DNA of 64,000 bases from Aplectana chamaeleonis (taxonomy: Eukaryota > Nematoda > Chromadorea > Rhabditida > Cosmocercidae), in contig JAPDOI010000117.1 of the NCBI GenBank assembly GCA_029168955.1, forward strand, positions 806,001-870,000, in the 5' to 3' direction. A model generated the notes under the pieces. The model searched no databases. It saw nothing but the letters and a program-made list of their open reading frames with translations, and was not told where the DNA came from. A program made the translations under genes and the position numbers. How positions within the stretch are numbered: position 1 is the stretch's first letter; every line of letters starts with the position of its first letter. Shown here piece by piece: positions 30,900 to 58,061 of this stretch.

Positions 30900-31354
30900 T
30901 TAAAGGCAGTGTTCACGATAAATCTCGTTCTCGAGGTCTCGGTGTGAAACACTAAGTTGGCAGATGCTGTAGAGGCTAGGGTCGAAGAAAGCAACGAAAA
31001 CTGGCCAGAAATAAATACCAACGGCTTTGAAAGCTCTCCCGGTGCGCCTACCTATCCCGGTCCGCCCCCCAATCGGACGAGCTTGTGGCGCCGCACACGT
31101 TTCGATGGCAAATCGCCAAGCAACTCTGCCGCAGTTAGCATTATCGGTTCGCGCAGATTTCGCGATTAGCGCGCGCTTGCCGAAATCAGCAGAGCCCATG
31201 ATTCTCGTCCACGCCCTGAATTTAGAAACCGCTATTTTGACTTATTCTGGACGTTACTCTTGCCTGTTTCTTCACTATTAGTTACCTAACGACCAAGCAA
31301 TCTCTATTTTGGGTCGAACTCGAGTGCGATATTCATCGTGAACACTGCCTTTAG
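30900..31354. mobile_element. TTAA-flanked element, family E, copy at 30.9 kb
   Basis: The left end is TTAAAGGCAGTGTTCACGAT; the right end is ATCGTGAACACTGCCTTTAG, the final TTAA being changed to TTAG. The interior (CTCGTCCACGCCCTGA, CTTATTC, TTTCTTCACTATT) matches the E copy at 60.5 kb. Confidence 0.75.
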
Positions 31355-32580
31355 TCATATCTCGGCCTGAGCTTAGCAAAACTTAATGAAACTTTAGTAT
31401 GTTATGGGGCACCACAAAACTTGCTTTGCACATAGCTACACAAGCTAATGTTTTGAGACTGCAGTTTTCAAATATGGAATTTAATCATAATTTCGTGGTA
31501 ATAGTTCATTCAAACTAGAATTATTTCGTCAAAACTTGGCTTTCAATATCCCAGTCCCGTTGTACTTAATCGCCATTAGAAGGTTTCCCTAATCGTTGTA
31601 TTGGCTCTTGAGAAAATCATCTCTATCAGAATTTTTATAGATATCATTTCGAAATAAAATTATGCAATTCCGCACGTATTAAGTATTTTTAACGCTAACA
31701 AAAAAGGGCGAAATTCAGGTAACGGTTGCACTTTGTCAAACCCTATAAAGTACATTTATTTGAAGGTTCGTGAGCGAATAATTTCATAGAGGTGAATTTT
31801 TAAATTTATGTATGCCCCAATCTGTTTAGTTTAGGGTGTTCAAAAAAAATTCTGATAGAGATTTTTTTCTCACAAGTTTACACAACGGTTCAGAATATCT
31901 TCTCACTGCAAATAATTGCTACGGGTTGAGCATTGTAATAGTCATGCTTTGAGAGAATAGTCCTAATTCGAAATATTATCACGAAGTTATAAATAAATTT
32001 CATATTTAGAAACTTCACGCTCCAAATTTGAGCTTGTGCATGTGAGAAGCAGGGTTTGTGATGTCCTATAACATGTTTAAGTTTCATAAAGGTCCGATAA
32101 GAATAGGCCAAGAAATATAAAACATAATAAAACAGTTTCCGCAAAAAGGCCATGTCAATAGATTTATGAACGCTACTGTATTTGACCAACTACAACATAG
32201 CGTATTTCTTCAAAGAAAGTTTCCTCCGTAAACTTTTGTGTTTGAGGCATTAGAATCTGATCATTGAACTCCTCGAGCGGATTCTCTTGTATTGATCAGC
32301 GCACATCTTGATGATTTCGATGGTTTTTCGGAATCGCTGTTTCCATCATGTGAAAATTTTTTTCTTAGAAAATCTTGTATACATTAACCACATGTCCTCG
32401 TAGAGCAGATTCTATAGGTATAAATTTGTTGCAAGTCTAAATATTTTCACAATAAATACCAGCCGCGAAATCAAACCCTGACACTGAAACGCTTCATTTT
32501 TCTACAAAAACCCTCAGAAGATAACACTGGTGCTCTTCATCTCTTCAGGTGATACACGTGAGTATTTTACAAAAAAAAAA
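31355..32580. other. Intergenic stretch, nothing recognised
   Basis: It is AT-rich and has no conserved coding blocks. The ORF of 99 codons at 31890-32189 on the minus strand has no recognisable domain. Confidence 0.45.
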
Positions 32581-32584
32581 GCCA

Positions 32585-32668
32585 GAAAAAATCGAGCGCG
32601 TCACGGATTTGAACTCGCGACCTCATATCTCACTGCAGCACCCAGTGTCACTACGCCAAAGGCCACAG
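32585..32668 (-). other. tRNA-like relic (A and B boxes only)
   Basis: On the minus strand TGGCGTAGTGACACTGG fits an A box and GAGTTCAAATCCG fits a B box, about 30 bases apart. The acceptor arms do not pair and no proper anticodon stem-loop could be drawn, so it is not a functional tRNA. It may be a tRNA-derived repeat or pseudogene. Confidence 0.35.
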
Positions 32669-34325
32669 TGGATATGAACTCGACTTGGTATATGGGTAGG
32701 TGCCGTTCCGTTTATCATAGCAACATATTTGGGTGTGAAAACACCCTAGACATAGGATGATTCCTGGTGCAGAATTACCATAGATTCATCTCTGAAGGCG
32801 CCGACGATTCACAGATCGCAGTGTTGCACAGTGTTGTGCTCCGAAGAATACCGAGTTCTCTGCTCTCTCTTACTGACGAGAGCGATCAATGCTGCTGCGG
32901 GAAGACGATAGAATAGAGCAGTTTATCAGTGGAATATGAGAAAAGTCGAACACCAGAGGTAGAGCGGGGAAGTGCGGCTGAGGCCGAGTCGGGTCAGCCT
33001 CAGCCGTACATACTTCCCCGGGAGACCCCCTCGCCTAGATGGTCATCGGCATTCCAACCTCGCCGATCACGGACCCTTTCTCTCAGACCACTATTTGGTC
33101 TGTCAGCTATACCAAATAGAAATCTTTCGCAGCTGTAATGTGAAAATTCGATTTCTACGTCAAAATTTGGTCATGAAAACGCATACCTCATTTGAGATGG
33201 TCACTTTGTGAAAGTACCCCTTCCTTATGAGAGCGGTATTTTGACTATTCTGAAGTTTTCGCAGAAATCAGTCTAGTACATGGACGGGGCTGAGGCTGTA
33301 GAACGGTGGTGTCGCGAGCGCCGCTAGGCCTATAGATATGATCGCGCCTTGTCCATTTGCTAGACTGCATTTGGCGAAAGGCGTTTATGCACACACCCAC
33401 TTTCTTCTACAGAGATGCAGTGCGCCTGCCAGCTGGGACGGATGGAAATTTTCTTCGGAATGAGATAGATAGAATTTTTTTTTCATTTAGGCATCCCGTT
33501 TGTTCGTCCATGCAGCGGTATTTGTATGCAGCCTTGGTCTATTTACATTTATATGTATGTATTTCGTCAGAATGCTGTCCGACGCACTTTTGTCTATGCA
33601 AAAGGCTTCGACGCCCGCGAAATGGGAGATTTCTTCGGCATCGTTTCGTTTCCACCGTGAACAGACATTTTGGCTTTTTGGGAACACTCGAATTTGAAGT
33701 TTTTGTAGTGCAAGTTGATTTTTGTTGCCCTAATAGTGTTTGGAAATGCTTATCTCTATAAAAACGTCTAGCAAACTCACTCCTTTGCTCTTATCAGAAC
33801 TGGGGCTCCTTTGGCGCTATCTCTGGGCTCTCCTTGTAACGTCTTTTTTTCTTCAAAAATTTTTTGAAATGTATATTACCGGAAATCAAACAGGTATTTG
33901 CTCTGAATAATTTAATTTTGATTAATTTTGTTTTCTTTTGGTTAAGTGCAAAACAATCTGTTCACTACACTGATTCAATTCTTGGCTTATTTATCTATCA
34001 ACTTATTTGTTTGATAATTCGATCACCTATTTTGTTACTCAAAACTCATCATTCTCACATAACTAACAATACCGCCCGTCGGATTCGGCCACATTGCGCG
34101 CGGTACGCGTTTTCGCGTTTTCAAATAACCTCCTTCGAACAATTTTTTTCGGATCTGAAAAAAAGAATCTAAAGGCGAAGTCCAAGCTCATTGGTTGAAT
34201 TTAATGTAAAATTTGAACTGCCTATTTGATAACCGAAAAAAATTGATAATGTCCAGGCTCTTGCAACGCGTCCACTTGATCTTGATCTTTGATAGAGAGC
34301 ACTAATTTACGGTAAACCATAGCAT
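32669..34325. other. Intergenic stretch, nothing recognised
   Basis: A small GC-rich palindromic patch lies at about 32970-33040 (GAGGCCGAGTCGGGTCAGCC followed by TCAGCCGTAC). The 134-codon ORF at 33357-33761 has no recognisable family. No splice-bounded exon chain was seen. Confidence 0.4.
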
Positions 34326-34329
34326 AGTT

Positions 34330-34548
34330 GAATCCGTGGCTTGCTTCCTCAGGAAAAAAATCATTCAAATTTCACTCGCTAATGGCGCTACGATGGCGCG
34401 CGCCAGCCTGCTAATTGATTCAGGCCGAGAAAAGAGCGCAGCTGAGATTACCTTACCGCCAACCGCCGGTGAAATTTAAACCGCCCGCGCCAGCTGCGGG
34501 TGAGATTTAAAGGTTTATCCCTGAGGAAGCAAGCCACGGACCCAACTG
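34330..34548. mobile_element. Inverted-repeat MITE
   Basis: The ends are TAGTTGAATCCGTGGCTTGC and GCAAGCCACGGACCCAACTG, each with CTTCCTCAGG internal to it. The interior has GGCGCGCGCC and GCCCGCGCC. A family A MITE follows 12 bases further on. Confidence 0.7.
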
Positions 34549-34559
34549 TAAATGAGATA

Positions 34560-34838
34560 ATGTGCTTATCTGGGCCAAATTCCGGTCCGCAATTGCGTCT
34601 CGACACGCTTTGCGGCCGCACGCGCTCAAGTCAGTCGAGTTTCCAGCGCCAAAGCCGGCTCGATATGGCTTTTTTATACAGTTTTCTCCAATTTTCATTA
34701 CTTTCCAGTTTCTAAAACCCACCTAGAGTCAACAGATCGGCGGCTGCGGCGCTGGAAACTCATCCGACTCGAATGCGCGCGGCCGCAAAGCGTGTCGAGA
34801 CGCAATTGCGGACCGGAATTTGGCCCAGAGAAGCACAG
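34560..34838. mobile_element. MITE family A, copy 4
   Basis: It lies between TA dinucleotides, with ends ATGTGCTTATCTGGGCC and GGCCCAGAGAAGCACAG. It shares TTATCTGG in its left end with copy 5, so these two copies are closest to each other. Confidence 0.85.
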
Positions 34839-35830
34839 TAGTACATGCTGCAGTGAAGAATGGGCGAGCGACTCTGACGAAACCATTAAAAAAACTGTTT
34901 CTTTAGTACCTTGTTTTAAAATTCTTGTTCTGAAAACTTTAGTTTTGAAACAGTGTAAGATCAAAAAAGCTCTAACAAATATTTATAATAGAAACTAGAA
35001 GGAAAGTTATGGTTACGGCAGGGTACGTGTACGGAGGGTACTTGAATACTGAACCGGGTTCTTCTCCATACGAATTGTGAGGTTGGGAATTCCAAAAAAA
35101 GCATGGTGCCTTTATATATAGTTTCGAAACGCACCGTGATATGCAAAATCAGCGGGCGACTATAAAGCAGTGGTAAGAGGCGTCAATGTGATGCACGCGT
35201 TCGAGTGATTATTTCTCGCACAAGGCTAACCAAGCAATCTATCCCTCCGCGGTCGGTGAGTTGGTACCAAACTTGTCTGAGAGGACAGTAGCACTGACTT
35301 GAAAGCGCCGAGAACCTGATCCTTTATCCTTTCACCCGAAATTGAATCCAATATTTCTCTGGATATTAATTTTGAGATATAATTGGATTTACATGTTCTG
35401 AATTTTCGCTAGGAAGAGTTTCTCAGATCTCTCATGGCAGATAATGAATCATCATCCGGGTCCGCAATGTCAGAACTTGACATCTCCCATGTTTTTTGAA
35501 GGCATCGTACGCGCAGAAAACCGTATACTAATTTTTCATGTTTTCGTGTAGATTGGCCTGTGTAGCGAACGAAAATGTCGAAGGGGCCTATGAAAAACCT
35601 CCAATTGTATGAAAATCAATCGGAACACTTCGTCAATATGAATTTGAATTTCTTCGCCAAAATGGTTTCTGAAGTTTTTCTACCTTCGCGAGCCTCGTCA
35701 CTGTCATTTTCGAAGTTTTTCTGCATGTGGTGTTTCTGCGGTACCTGTTTTTATATTGTTTGGCGGTCGTATCAGCATTTTATGGAAAAGTGCTAGATGA
35801 CTGGTGAGAACTGGTGGCGGATTCTCATCT
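34839..35830. other. Intergenic stretch, nothing recognised
   Basis: No coding exon chain or clear repeat. A stretch at 35145-35330 has a vague tRNA-like A box (AAAGCAGTGGTAAGAG) but no plausible tRNA fold. Confidence 0.4.
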
Positions 35831-35833
35831 TTA

Positions 35834-36272
35834 CTCTTAGAGTTTCGGCCGAGAAATAGCCGCGAAATGCCTGCTTGCCGCGTAATAGCCGCCGAATAAT
35901 GCTCGCCGCGAAATAGCCGAGAAATAATGCTCTCCCGGTAGATATACGGAGCATTGCAGAGGCATGATTTGGGTGTCAGCACCTCCGTCGGTTCAATTAC
36001 CCAAGTTTGAGGTACTTGGACCTCGTTCAGTGTGCCCCGCCCAAGCGCTGGCGGCCCCAGATGGTGGCTCGGCGAGCCGGCGACGGTTGCGTCTTGGTCA
36101 AGTTTGTTTACTTCTGAGTATTTCTCGGTTATATCTCGCCTATTTCTCGGCTACTTTTCGTCCGTTCCATGAAAAGCTGAGAAATAGCCGGGAAATAGCC
36201 CACCAGGAGCCGCTGCGGAGCCTGGTGGGCTATTTTTCGGCTATTTCGCTGCCAAAACTCTCAGAGTAGCCC
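35834..36272. mobile_element. Inverted-repeat element rich in AAATAGCCG
   Basis: The ends are CTCTTAGAGTTTCGGCCGAG and CTGCCAAAACTCTCAGAG, with repeated GAAATAGCCG at the left and CGGCTATTTC at the right. A perfect 15-bp hairpin lies at 36193-36207/36221-36235 (AAATAGCCCACCAGG). It is non-coding. Confidence 0.6.
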
Positions 36273-36464
36273 CTTCCAACTTCACAACCCTACGTTTCTG
36301 ACGCGCTAAAGTTTGACAATGCGATGTACCGGGCTCATTCATGAAATTGAGCCTGAAAATGGAAATTGACTTCCACCGCTAACGATTCCTTTAAATAACT
36401 CACGTGCGATGTAGAAGCATACGTAATGACCTCTCCGCACCCTCGGAAATCATTTGAGAACTTA

Positions 36465-36743
36465 TTGTGCTTATCTGGGCCAAATTCCGGTCCGCAATTG
36501 CGTCTCGACACGCTTTGCGGCCGCACGCGCTGGAGTCAGTCGAGTTTCCAGTGCCAAAGTCGACTCGACATGGCTTTTTTATACAGTTTTCTCCAATTTT
36601 GTTTACTTTCCAGTTTCTAAAACCCACCTAGAGTCAACAGATCGGCGGCTGCGGCGCTGGAAACTCTTCTGACTCGAATGCGTGCGGCCGCAAAGCGTGT
36701 CGAGACGCAATTGCGGACCGGAATTTGGCCCAGAGAAGCACAG
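36465..36743. mobile_element. MITE family A, copy 5
   Basis: It lies between TA dinucleotides; the ends are TTGTGCTTATCTGGGCC and GGCCCAGAGAAGCACAG. It has the same internal layout as the other four copies. Confidence 0.85.
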
Positions 36744-37784
36744 TAATTTCACCTGAACTTCCAAAATTTGTGCTATGTAGGTCAACCTAGACTAGATGAA
36801 CCTCATCTAGGAGTCTTGTAGGCCATTATTTATTATTGAAATGGCCAGTAAGTAAAGAGTCACGGCATTTACAGCATGATAGGGCCGTCAAAATATCGAG
36901 GTCTCTACATCACTCCCCCCCCCCCACGATTATCGCCGCCACGCGGCGGGGTCACCGCACTTACGGCATTCGCGGCGCTGCTGGAAGACGATTTCCACCG
37001 CAAAAATCTCGAAATGGACATTCTGGCCGGACCCTGTCTTAAAATCTCTTATTTTGAAACTGACCTTGTCGTAAATAGAATCGATCGAAAAAAAAACGCC
37101 TCCATGAGTAATATGAAGTGTGTGTATGAATTTTTTTTTCATTGTGGAATTTCATTGGTTTTTTTCCCATTTGTTCCACTGCCGCCCCCCCTCTAAGTGC
37201 ATTCCCATGGCTTCTACATGTTAGATTGTCCTCTAGTGCTCATTTTGAAATCTATCTTCTTTAATGCTGCTCCGAATTCCCTGCTCATTCACATCGATTC
37301 TCCCTGGGTTTCTTTTGCTTGTTTTTTCTCTTATTAAGCTCACATGAGCGTTCCTAGCTGGTAGACTCATGAATTACTTTTTAAGTGTTTTTTTTTCTGA
37401 TAAATTAATATCTGCCGGATATACATAAAGTCGTGAAATTTCCATTTTCGGGTATTTGGGCAAGTCGGGTCTTTGCAAATATTTGCATCCGGATTAACTC
37501 GTATGGTTGACTATATCTATAACCCTTCTCCCTTATTTTTAGCCGGTCCAAGTAAGGCTTATCGGTATTATCATTCAAAAATCTCCTTACCACAATTCTA
37601 TTTTGCTATAACCGACAGCTCCGCTGCTTGCTCCGCCCGGACTCATCAGAGCGTGCTAGAGCCTAATACCGTATTCTGCCGTAATCCTGATATTAATGTT
37701 GCAAAATTCATCTCGATTCGTGAAGAGCATGTCCAAAATTTCCTCCTTTAAGCGAATTTTCGGAGAAATTTAAAAACTCACCTA
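36744..37784. other. Intergenic stretch, nothing recognised
   Basis: It includes a C-run (36914-36925) and a GC-rich patch near 36930-36990 but no recognisable coding or RNA gene. Confidence 0.4.
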
Positions 37785-37942
37785 TCCTCTGCAAAACGTC
37801 GTAATTCTCGCGACCCATGACACGAGCGGCGCGCGTGATTCTGTTCCCTCCGTCTGTCATGCGCTCTCTCGCATTCTCTAACCTCCGCTCCGCACCTGCG
37901 CGCGTAGAAACCATGACCGTTTAGCGGTTTTATAGCCTTTAC
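37785..37942. mobile_element. Small GC-centred inverted-repeat element, copy 2
   Basis: It starts CTCTGCAAAACGTCGTAATT and ends GTTTAGCGGTTTTATAGCC. The interior ACACGAGCGGCGCGCG and CCTCCGCTCCGCACC matches the copy at 10838-10987. Confidence 0.55.
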
Positions 37943-38214
37943 TACGGTATGCATACCGTTGGCGGAAGTGAGCGGGGATTTCTTCAAAATTAAGGAAATT
38001 AGAACTGCCATGTCTATTTCTGAAAGCTGAAATCTGGGACCGGGACGCTAAAAATCATTGGAAATCGGGATGCTACCCATATACACTACCGACTCCCTCC
38101 CGTAAAAGTCCGAAATTATTCTATACCGGAATGGGCTCTTGCCTGGTCATAGCTTACCGTAGTCTTCCGGAAACGGTCATCGGATTTATGTTTAGGAGAG
38201 TATATCAAACAAAT

Positions 38215-38485
38215 AAAAATTTTCGAATATTCGAATAAACGAATAATTCGAACAATTGACTCTTTTGAATATTCGAATAAACAAATTATTCCAAAAATTG
38301 ACTTCTCCGAATATTCGAATAAACGATTTTTTCGAAAAATCGACTTCTCCGAATATTCGAAAAAACGAATTATTCGAAAATTTGACTTTCCCGAATAAAT
38401 GAATTATTTGAATACGAATTATTCGAATATCCGGCCAAAATTACAAGTATTCGAATGAGAAGTACGGACCGAGTACGCATAATCG
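38215..38485. repeat. TTCGAATATTCG-type array
   Basis: Tandem near-palindromic units of TTCGAATATTCGAATAAACG plus AAAAATTGACT(C/T)(C/T)TC. It is the same family as the arrays at 20751/25258 and 39143. Confidence 0.75.
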
Positions 38486-38719
38486 AACACCCGCTCGCGG
38501 CACTATCAACTTTCTTGACCTATTTTTGTATGGTATTATATATGTAGATCAAAGCTATGCCAATATACTTCCACGAAAAAGACATTACAATATATATCGG
38601 AAAAGTATTCAAACCAACATTTGTCACTGTCTATGAGTAGTTGTTAAACGATACGATCAAAGTTTCTGAATTTTCTAACCAATATCTACCAACAATATCC
38701 GAACTTCTTATCAGTTTGG

Positions 38720-39085
38720 GGTGCTATCTGAGCGGGGGGGCACTGTTGTATCGCACCTGGTCACGCCCATTTTACCGTGCTGCGATCCTGATTTTGGCAA
38801 GGGGGGGGAACCTGCTGGTGATGCTCAAATTTAGGGTGGTGGGCATCATGGATCAACACCCCTGAGGAGGCGGGAGAAACGGGGAAGGAGCGAGGTTTCT
38901 GATTGGACACTACGCAAGGCTAGGCCGTGTTGCGTCCAATCAGGAACCTCGCTCCTCCCCCGTTTCTTCCGCCTCCTCGGGGGTGTTGATACACGATGGC
39001 CACCAACCTCAAATTTAGTGCGGCACGGTAAAATGGGGCGAAGTGAATTCAGCCATAGTGGCCCCTCACCGCTAAAATATCACCC
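38720..39085. mobile_element. MITE family B, copy 4, split by a hairpin element
   Basis: The left part 38720-38834 and right part 39008-39085 form a family B copy (GGTCACGCCCATTTTACCGT; GGCACGGTAAAATGGGGCG). The split is due to the 173-bp hairpin element described next. Confidence 0.75.
38835..39007. mobile_element. Mutator-like hairpin MITE with 11-bp duplication
   Basis: A near-perfect hairpin with ~75-bp arms: GATCAACACCCCTGAGGAGG, GGAGCGAGGTTTCTGATTGG, a short centre, then CCAATCAGGAACCTCGCTCC and TCCTCGGGGGTGTTGAT. CTCAAATTTAG lies on both sides (38824-38834, 39008-39018). An 11-bp duplication fits Mutator-like transposition. Confidence 0.85.
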
Positions 39086-39142
39086 AGTTTGGTAGGACCC
39101 TCTAGACCGCAAAAGTGGCCGAGAACTTTGCTCCCTATTTTT

Positions 39143-39385
39143 CTGGAATTATTCGTTTATTTGGCCGAATATTCGAATATTGGATCGTTCGAATATTCCA
39201 ATAAACGAATTATTTGAAAAATTGACTTTTCCGAATATTGAAATAAACGAATTATTCGAAAAATTGACTTCTCCGAATATTTGAATAAACGAATAATTTG
39301 AAAAATTGGCTTTTCCGATAATTCGAATTTTTCGAATATTCGATTATTTGTTTATTCGGCCAAATATTCGTTGACATACTCTAAT
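39143..39385. repeat. TTCGAATATTCG-type array, uninterrupted copy
   Basis: It starts ATTATTCGTTTATTTGGCCG and ends CCAAATATTCGTTGACATAC. Four or five near-palindromic units of ~40-45 bp lie between. The same terminal words occur at the outer ends of the split copy (20751 and 25446). Confidence 0.75.
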
Positions 39386-39442
39386 GTTTAGCGCCCCGAG
39401 ATATCAACTACTGGCGAAGTCGCCCGGAAGATTATTTATTCG

Positions 39443-40163
39443 GGTGCTATCGCAGCAAAGTGGGGCACTTGGCCACTCCCATTTTTTCGTGCCGTAACTA
39501 CATACTCTCCTGAGGCGCTATTCATACTACTCAACGCCCGCGCGGCGCGCGCGTGACGCGCGGGCGTGGCGTTAGAGTATGAATACTTTCCAAGCGCGTG
39601 CCGCGCTTGCGGAGACTAGAAATACTCCAGCGGCGACGCCTAGGTGGAGCGGAAAAAAGCGGGCCTAACTTTTCCAAACAACCACATTCTGTACATGCGT
39701 TCACTACCACGATAGCAGAGGATAGTAATGAAATCAATAATCAAGAAATGGAATGAATTATATGACAATTTCGTAGTGAAAATGATTAAAAAGCCGCTAC
39801 GGCCATCGCCGCCATGGCCGAATGGGCGTCACGCGCGTGCCGCGCGGGTGAGGCGCCAAACCATTCATAGAACTCTTTAAGAGTTCGATCGCCGCGCGAC
39901 GCGATGGGATGAGAATCATGAGCATCGATCGGGATCGCGTAGCACGTCGATACGTATTCAAAACATGCCACCGCGCCGCGCAGCGATCGAACTCTGAAAG
40001 AGGCCATACACAAACGCCACGCCAGCTCGGCACGCGAGTGTGCCGCGCTGGCGTTGAGTAGTATGAATAGTGCCTGATTTTGAAAGAGAGAGGAAAACCC
40101 TGGGCTGGTCCTCAAATTGCGCTGCGGCGCGGAAAAGTGGACGTGGCCAAGTGCGATAGCACC
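39443..40163. mobile_element. MITE family B, copy 5, split by an inverted-repeat element
   Basis: Left part 39443-39512 (GGTGCTATCGCAGC, TTGGCCACTCCCATTTTTTC) and right part 40076-40163 (GATTTTGAAAGAGAGAGGAA, GTGGACGTGGCCAAGTGC) make one family B copy. Confidence 0.65.
39513..40075. mobile_element. Inverted-repeat element inside MITE B copy 5
   Basis: The ends are AGGCGCTATTCATACTACTC and GAGTAGTATGAATAGTGCCT, followed inward by AACGCC/GGCGTT and GC-rich CGCGCGGCGCGCGCG-type sequence. It is 563 bp and has no transposase. The target duplication is unclear. Confidence 0.7.
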
Positions 40164-40245
40164 TTTATTCGTTCTCTTTTAGTCTGAAAAAAATGTAAAA
40201 GAATTGTAGCGGTTCATGACAGTTTTCCGTTTGCTCTCCATTGGG

Positions 40246-40427
40246 GTGCTATGTGGGAAGGGGGGCCACTGTTGTATCGCACCTGGCCACGCCCATTTTT
40301 CCGTGCCGCAATGACTCTCCTAATTTTGGCAGGGAGGGAAACCCCGGGTAGGTGCTCAAATTTAGTGCGGCACTGTAGAATGGGCGTGGCCAAGTCCATC
40401 GCGCCATAGTGCCCCCCTTTCCCACCT
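40246..40427. mobile_element. MITE family B, copy 6 (complete)
   Basis: The uninterrupted copy: GTGCTATGTGGGAAGGGGGG, TGGCCACGCCCATTTTTCCG, centre ACCCCGGGTAGG, GGCACTGTAGAATGGGCG, then CATAGTGCCCCCC. It serves as a reference for the split copies. Confidence 0.75.
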
Positions 40428-40704
40428 CTGGCAAACTGGGGCGTCGAAGACAGGTTGGTCCACCCACCAGGAGTCACCGCTGGCCAACGCGCCGATATTC
40501 GGCGGGGCCGTGTCCGCGAGTTATGCTCTTGTCGATGTCGAGCTGTTGCACAGCTAGCGCTCTAGATACAAGGGAAGTATACGACGCATTTTTCAAGCAT
40601 GCCGTGAATGATGGTTCGATTACCCAAGTTTGCGGTACATCGGCTCCGCCCAGCTTCTGGAGGTCCTGCCTATCCGGTGGTGACCCCAGTGGAGCCTAGG
40701 CGAC

Positions 40705-40844
40705 CAAGCCGCGACGCGTGTCAGAGTGCGGACCGCGACGCGTGTCGTAGTGCCGAACGCGACGCGTGTCGTAGTGCCGACCGCAACGCGTGTTGGAGTG
40801 CCGACCGCGACGCGTGTCGTAATGCCGACCGCGACGCGTGTCGG
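40705..40844 (+). repeat. 24-bp minisatellite, about six units
   Basis: The unit is GACCGCGACGCGTGTCGTAGTGCC with scattered substitutions. Because 24 is a multiple of three, one + frame (40608-40847) is open and encodes an octapeptide repeat of the type DRDACRSA. No protein family or splice context supports expression. Confidence 0.85.
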
Positions 40845-41690
40845 TAAAAAGTAGTACCTAAGCTAGATGAGTCAGTCCTGTAGGATGTGAACTGCTGCTA
40901 AATAGGCCGCTAAACGCGACACATCGAGTTGTCAACAGCCCGACAACAGGCGGACGTCGCTGGGCAACGGGCAGGTCTCAGGCTGACAATACGAGCAATT
41001 TGACTTGTCAACAGGAAGCAGTTTATGAGATGACATCTTATCAACCTGTTGTCGACGCCCCAGTTTTCCTGAGACATAGCACCTCTACTGGGTGTTAATT
41101 AAATTTGTCGTCACATCTTGCGCGTCGCATTCCGAACATTGTGTGCAATTGCGTGAATTCACAGATTTTTTCACTGTAGAACTTATTAACTATAATATGT
41201 AATTTTTTCAACTACTCCTGAGTTCAATCAGTGGCCACCATGTTTTATTGCATTAATATAATACTAATTTGTAGAATTTTCGTTCCATCTTGAGTCGAAA
41301 TTTCGCTTTCCCTATGGTTTACATATGATGGAGGTGATCCGGTAGATCATAATTGTAAAGATCAATTACGCGAGTCGATCGTCTATCACTTTCTTCTCAT
41401 CGATTTTCTGTGATTTTTTGAGGTGTTTTTTTTCGTTAACCCTTCAAAACAGATAAAATATCAGAGTTTACAGAATTAGTAGTAGCTAGTATAGCTTCAA
41501 AAACGAGTTGAATCATGTTCTTCTGTTTATTGTTTTTTTGTTATAGTTTTTTACCTGTTATTCCTTATTGGCCGAGTTTTAGTTCCGGTTTTCATTTTCG
41601 CTGCTTCTCAAGGTGTGACAAGTTCGTCTGTGTTTCTCTGCCTACAACAAAACTTCTTCATTATATATTTACAAGTGCGGTTTTCAGGTA
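40845..41690 (+). promoter_or_regulatory. Upstream region and splice acceptor of alh-1
   Basis: No other gene lies here. The last ~150 bases are T-rich and end in TTTTCAG (41681-41687), three bases before the alh-1 ATG. An acceptor so close to the ATG with no visible upstream coding exon suggests a trans-splice site, although a spliced 5'UTR exon is also possible. No TATA box was recognised. Confidence 0.5.
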
Positions 41691-57909
<16,219 letters not shown>

Positions 57910-58055
57910 GCTCCTGTTGTTGAATTCCGGCTCGATATGGAGTTGTTCTGCTGTGTTATCTCTAGACCCCAACATTCTGACCATTGAGAATCTGTTCTAT
58001 TGTTACTGGTTTTTCACGTTTGCTTTATTAATATTAATAATGTTTTGTACTTTAT

Positions 58056-58061
58056 AATGAA
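58056..58061 (+). terminator. Probable polyadenylation signal of alh-1
   Basis: AATGAA lies about 147 bases after the stop codon; AATAAT also occurs upstream at about 58035-58041. No canonical AATAAA was found in the first 300 bases. The true 3' end needs transcript data. Confidence 0.4.

Noticed and set aside
32585..32668. Functional tRNA gene
   Set aside because: A and B boxes are present, but the acceptor stem does not pair and no anticodon arm can be drawn.
35145..35330. Possible tRNA or tRNA-derived SINE
   Set aside because: Only a weak A-box match; no B box at the right distance and no foldable cloverleaf.
40700..40850. CRISPR-like array
   Set aside because: The 24-bp units are contiguous with no spacers; it is a minisatellite in a eukaryotic genome.
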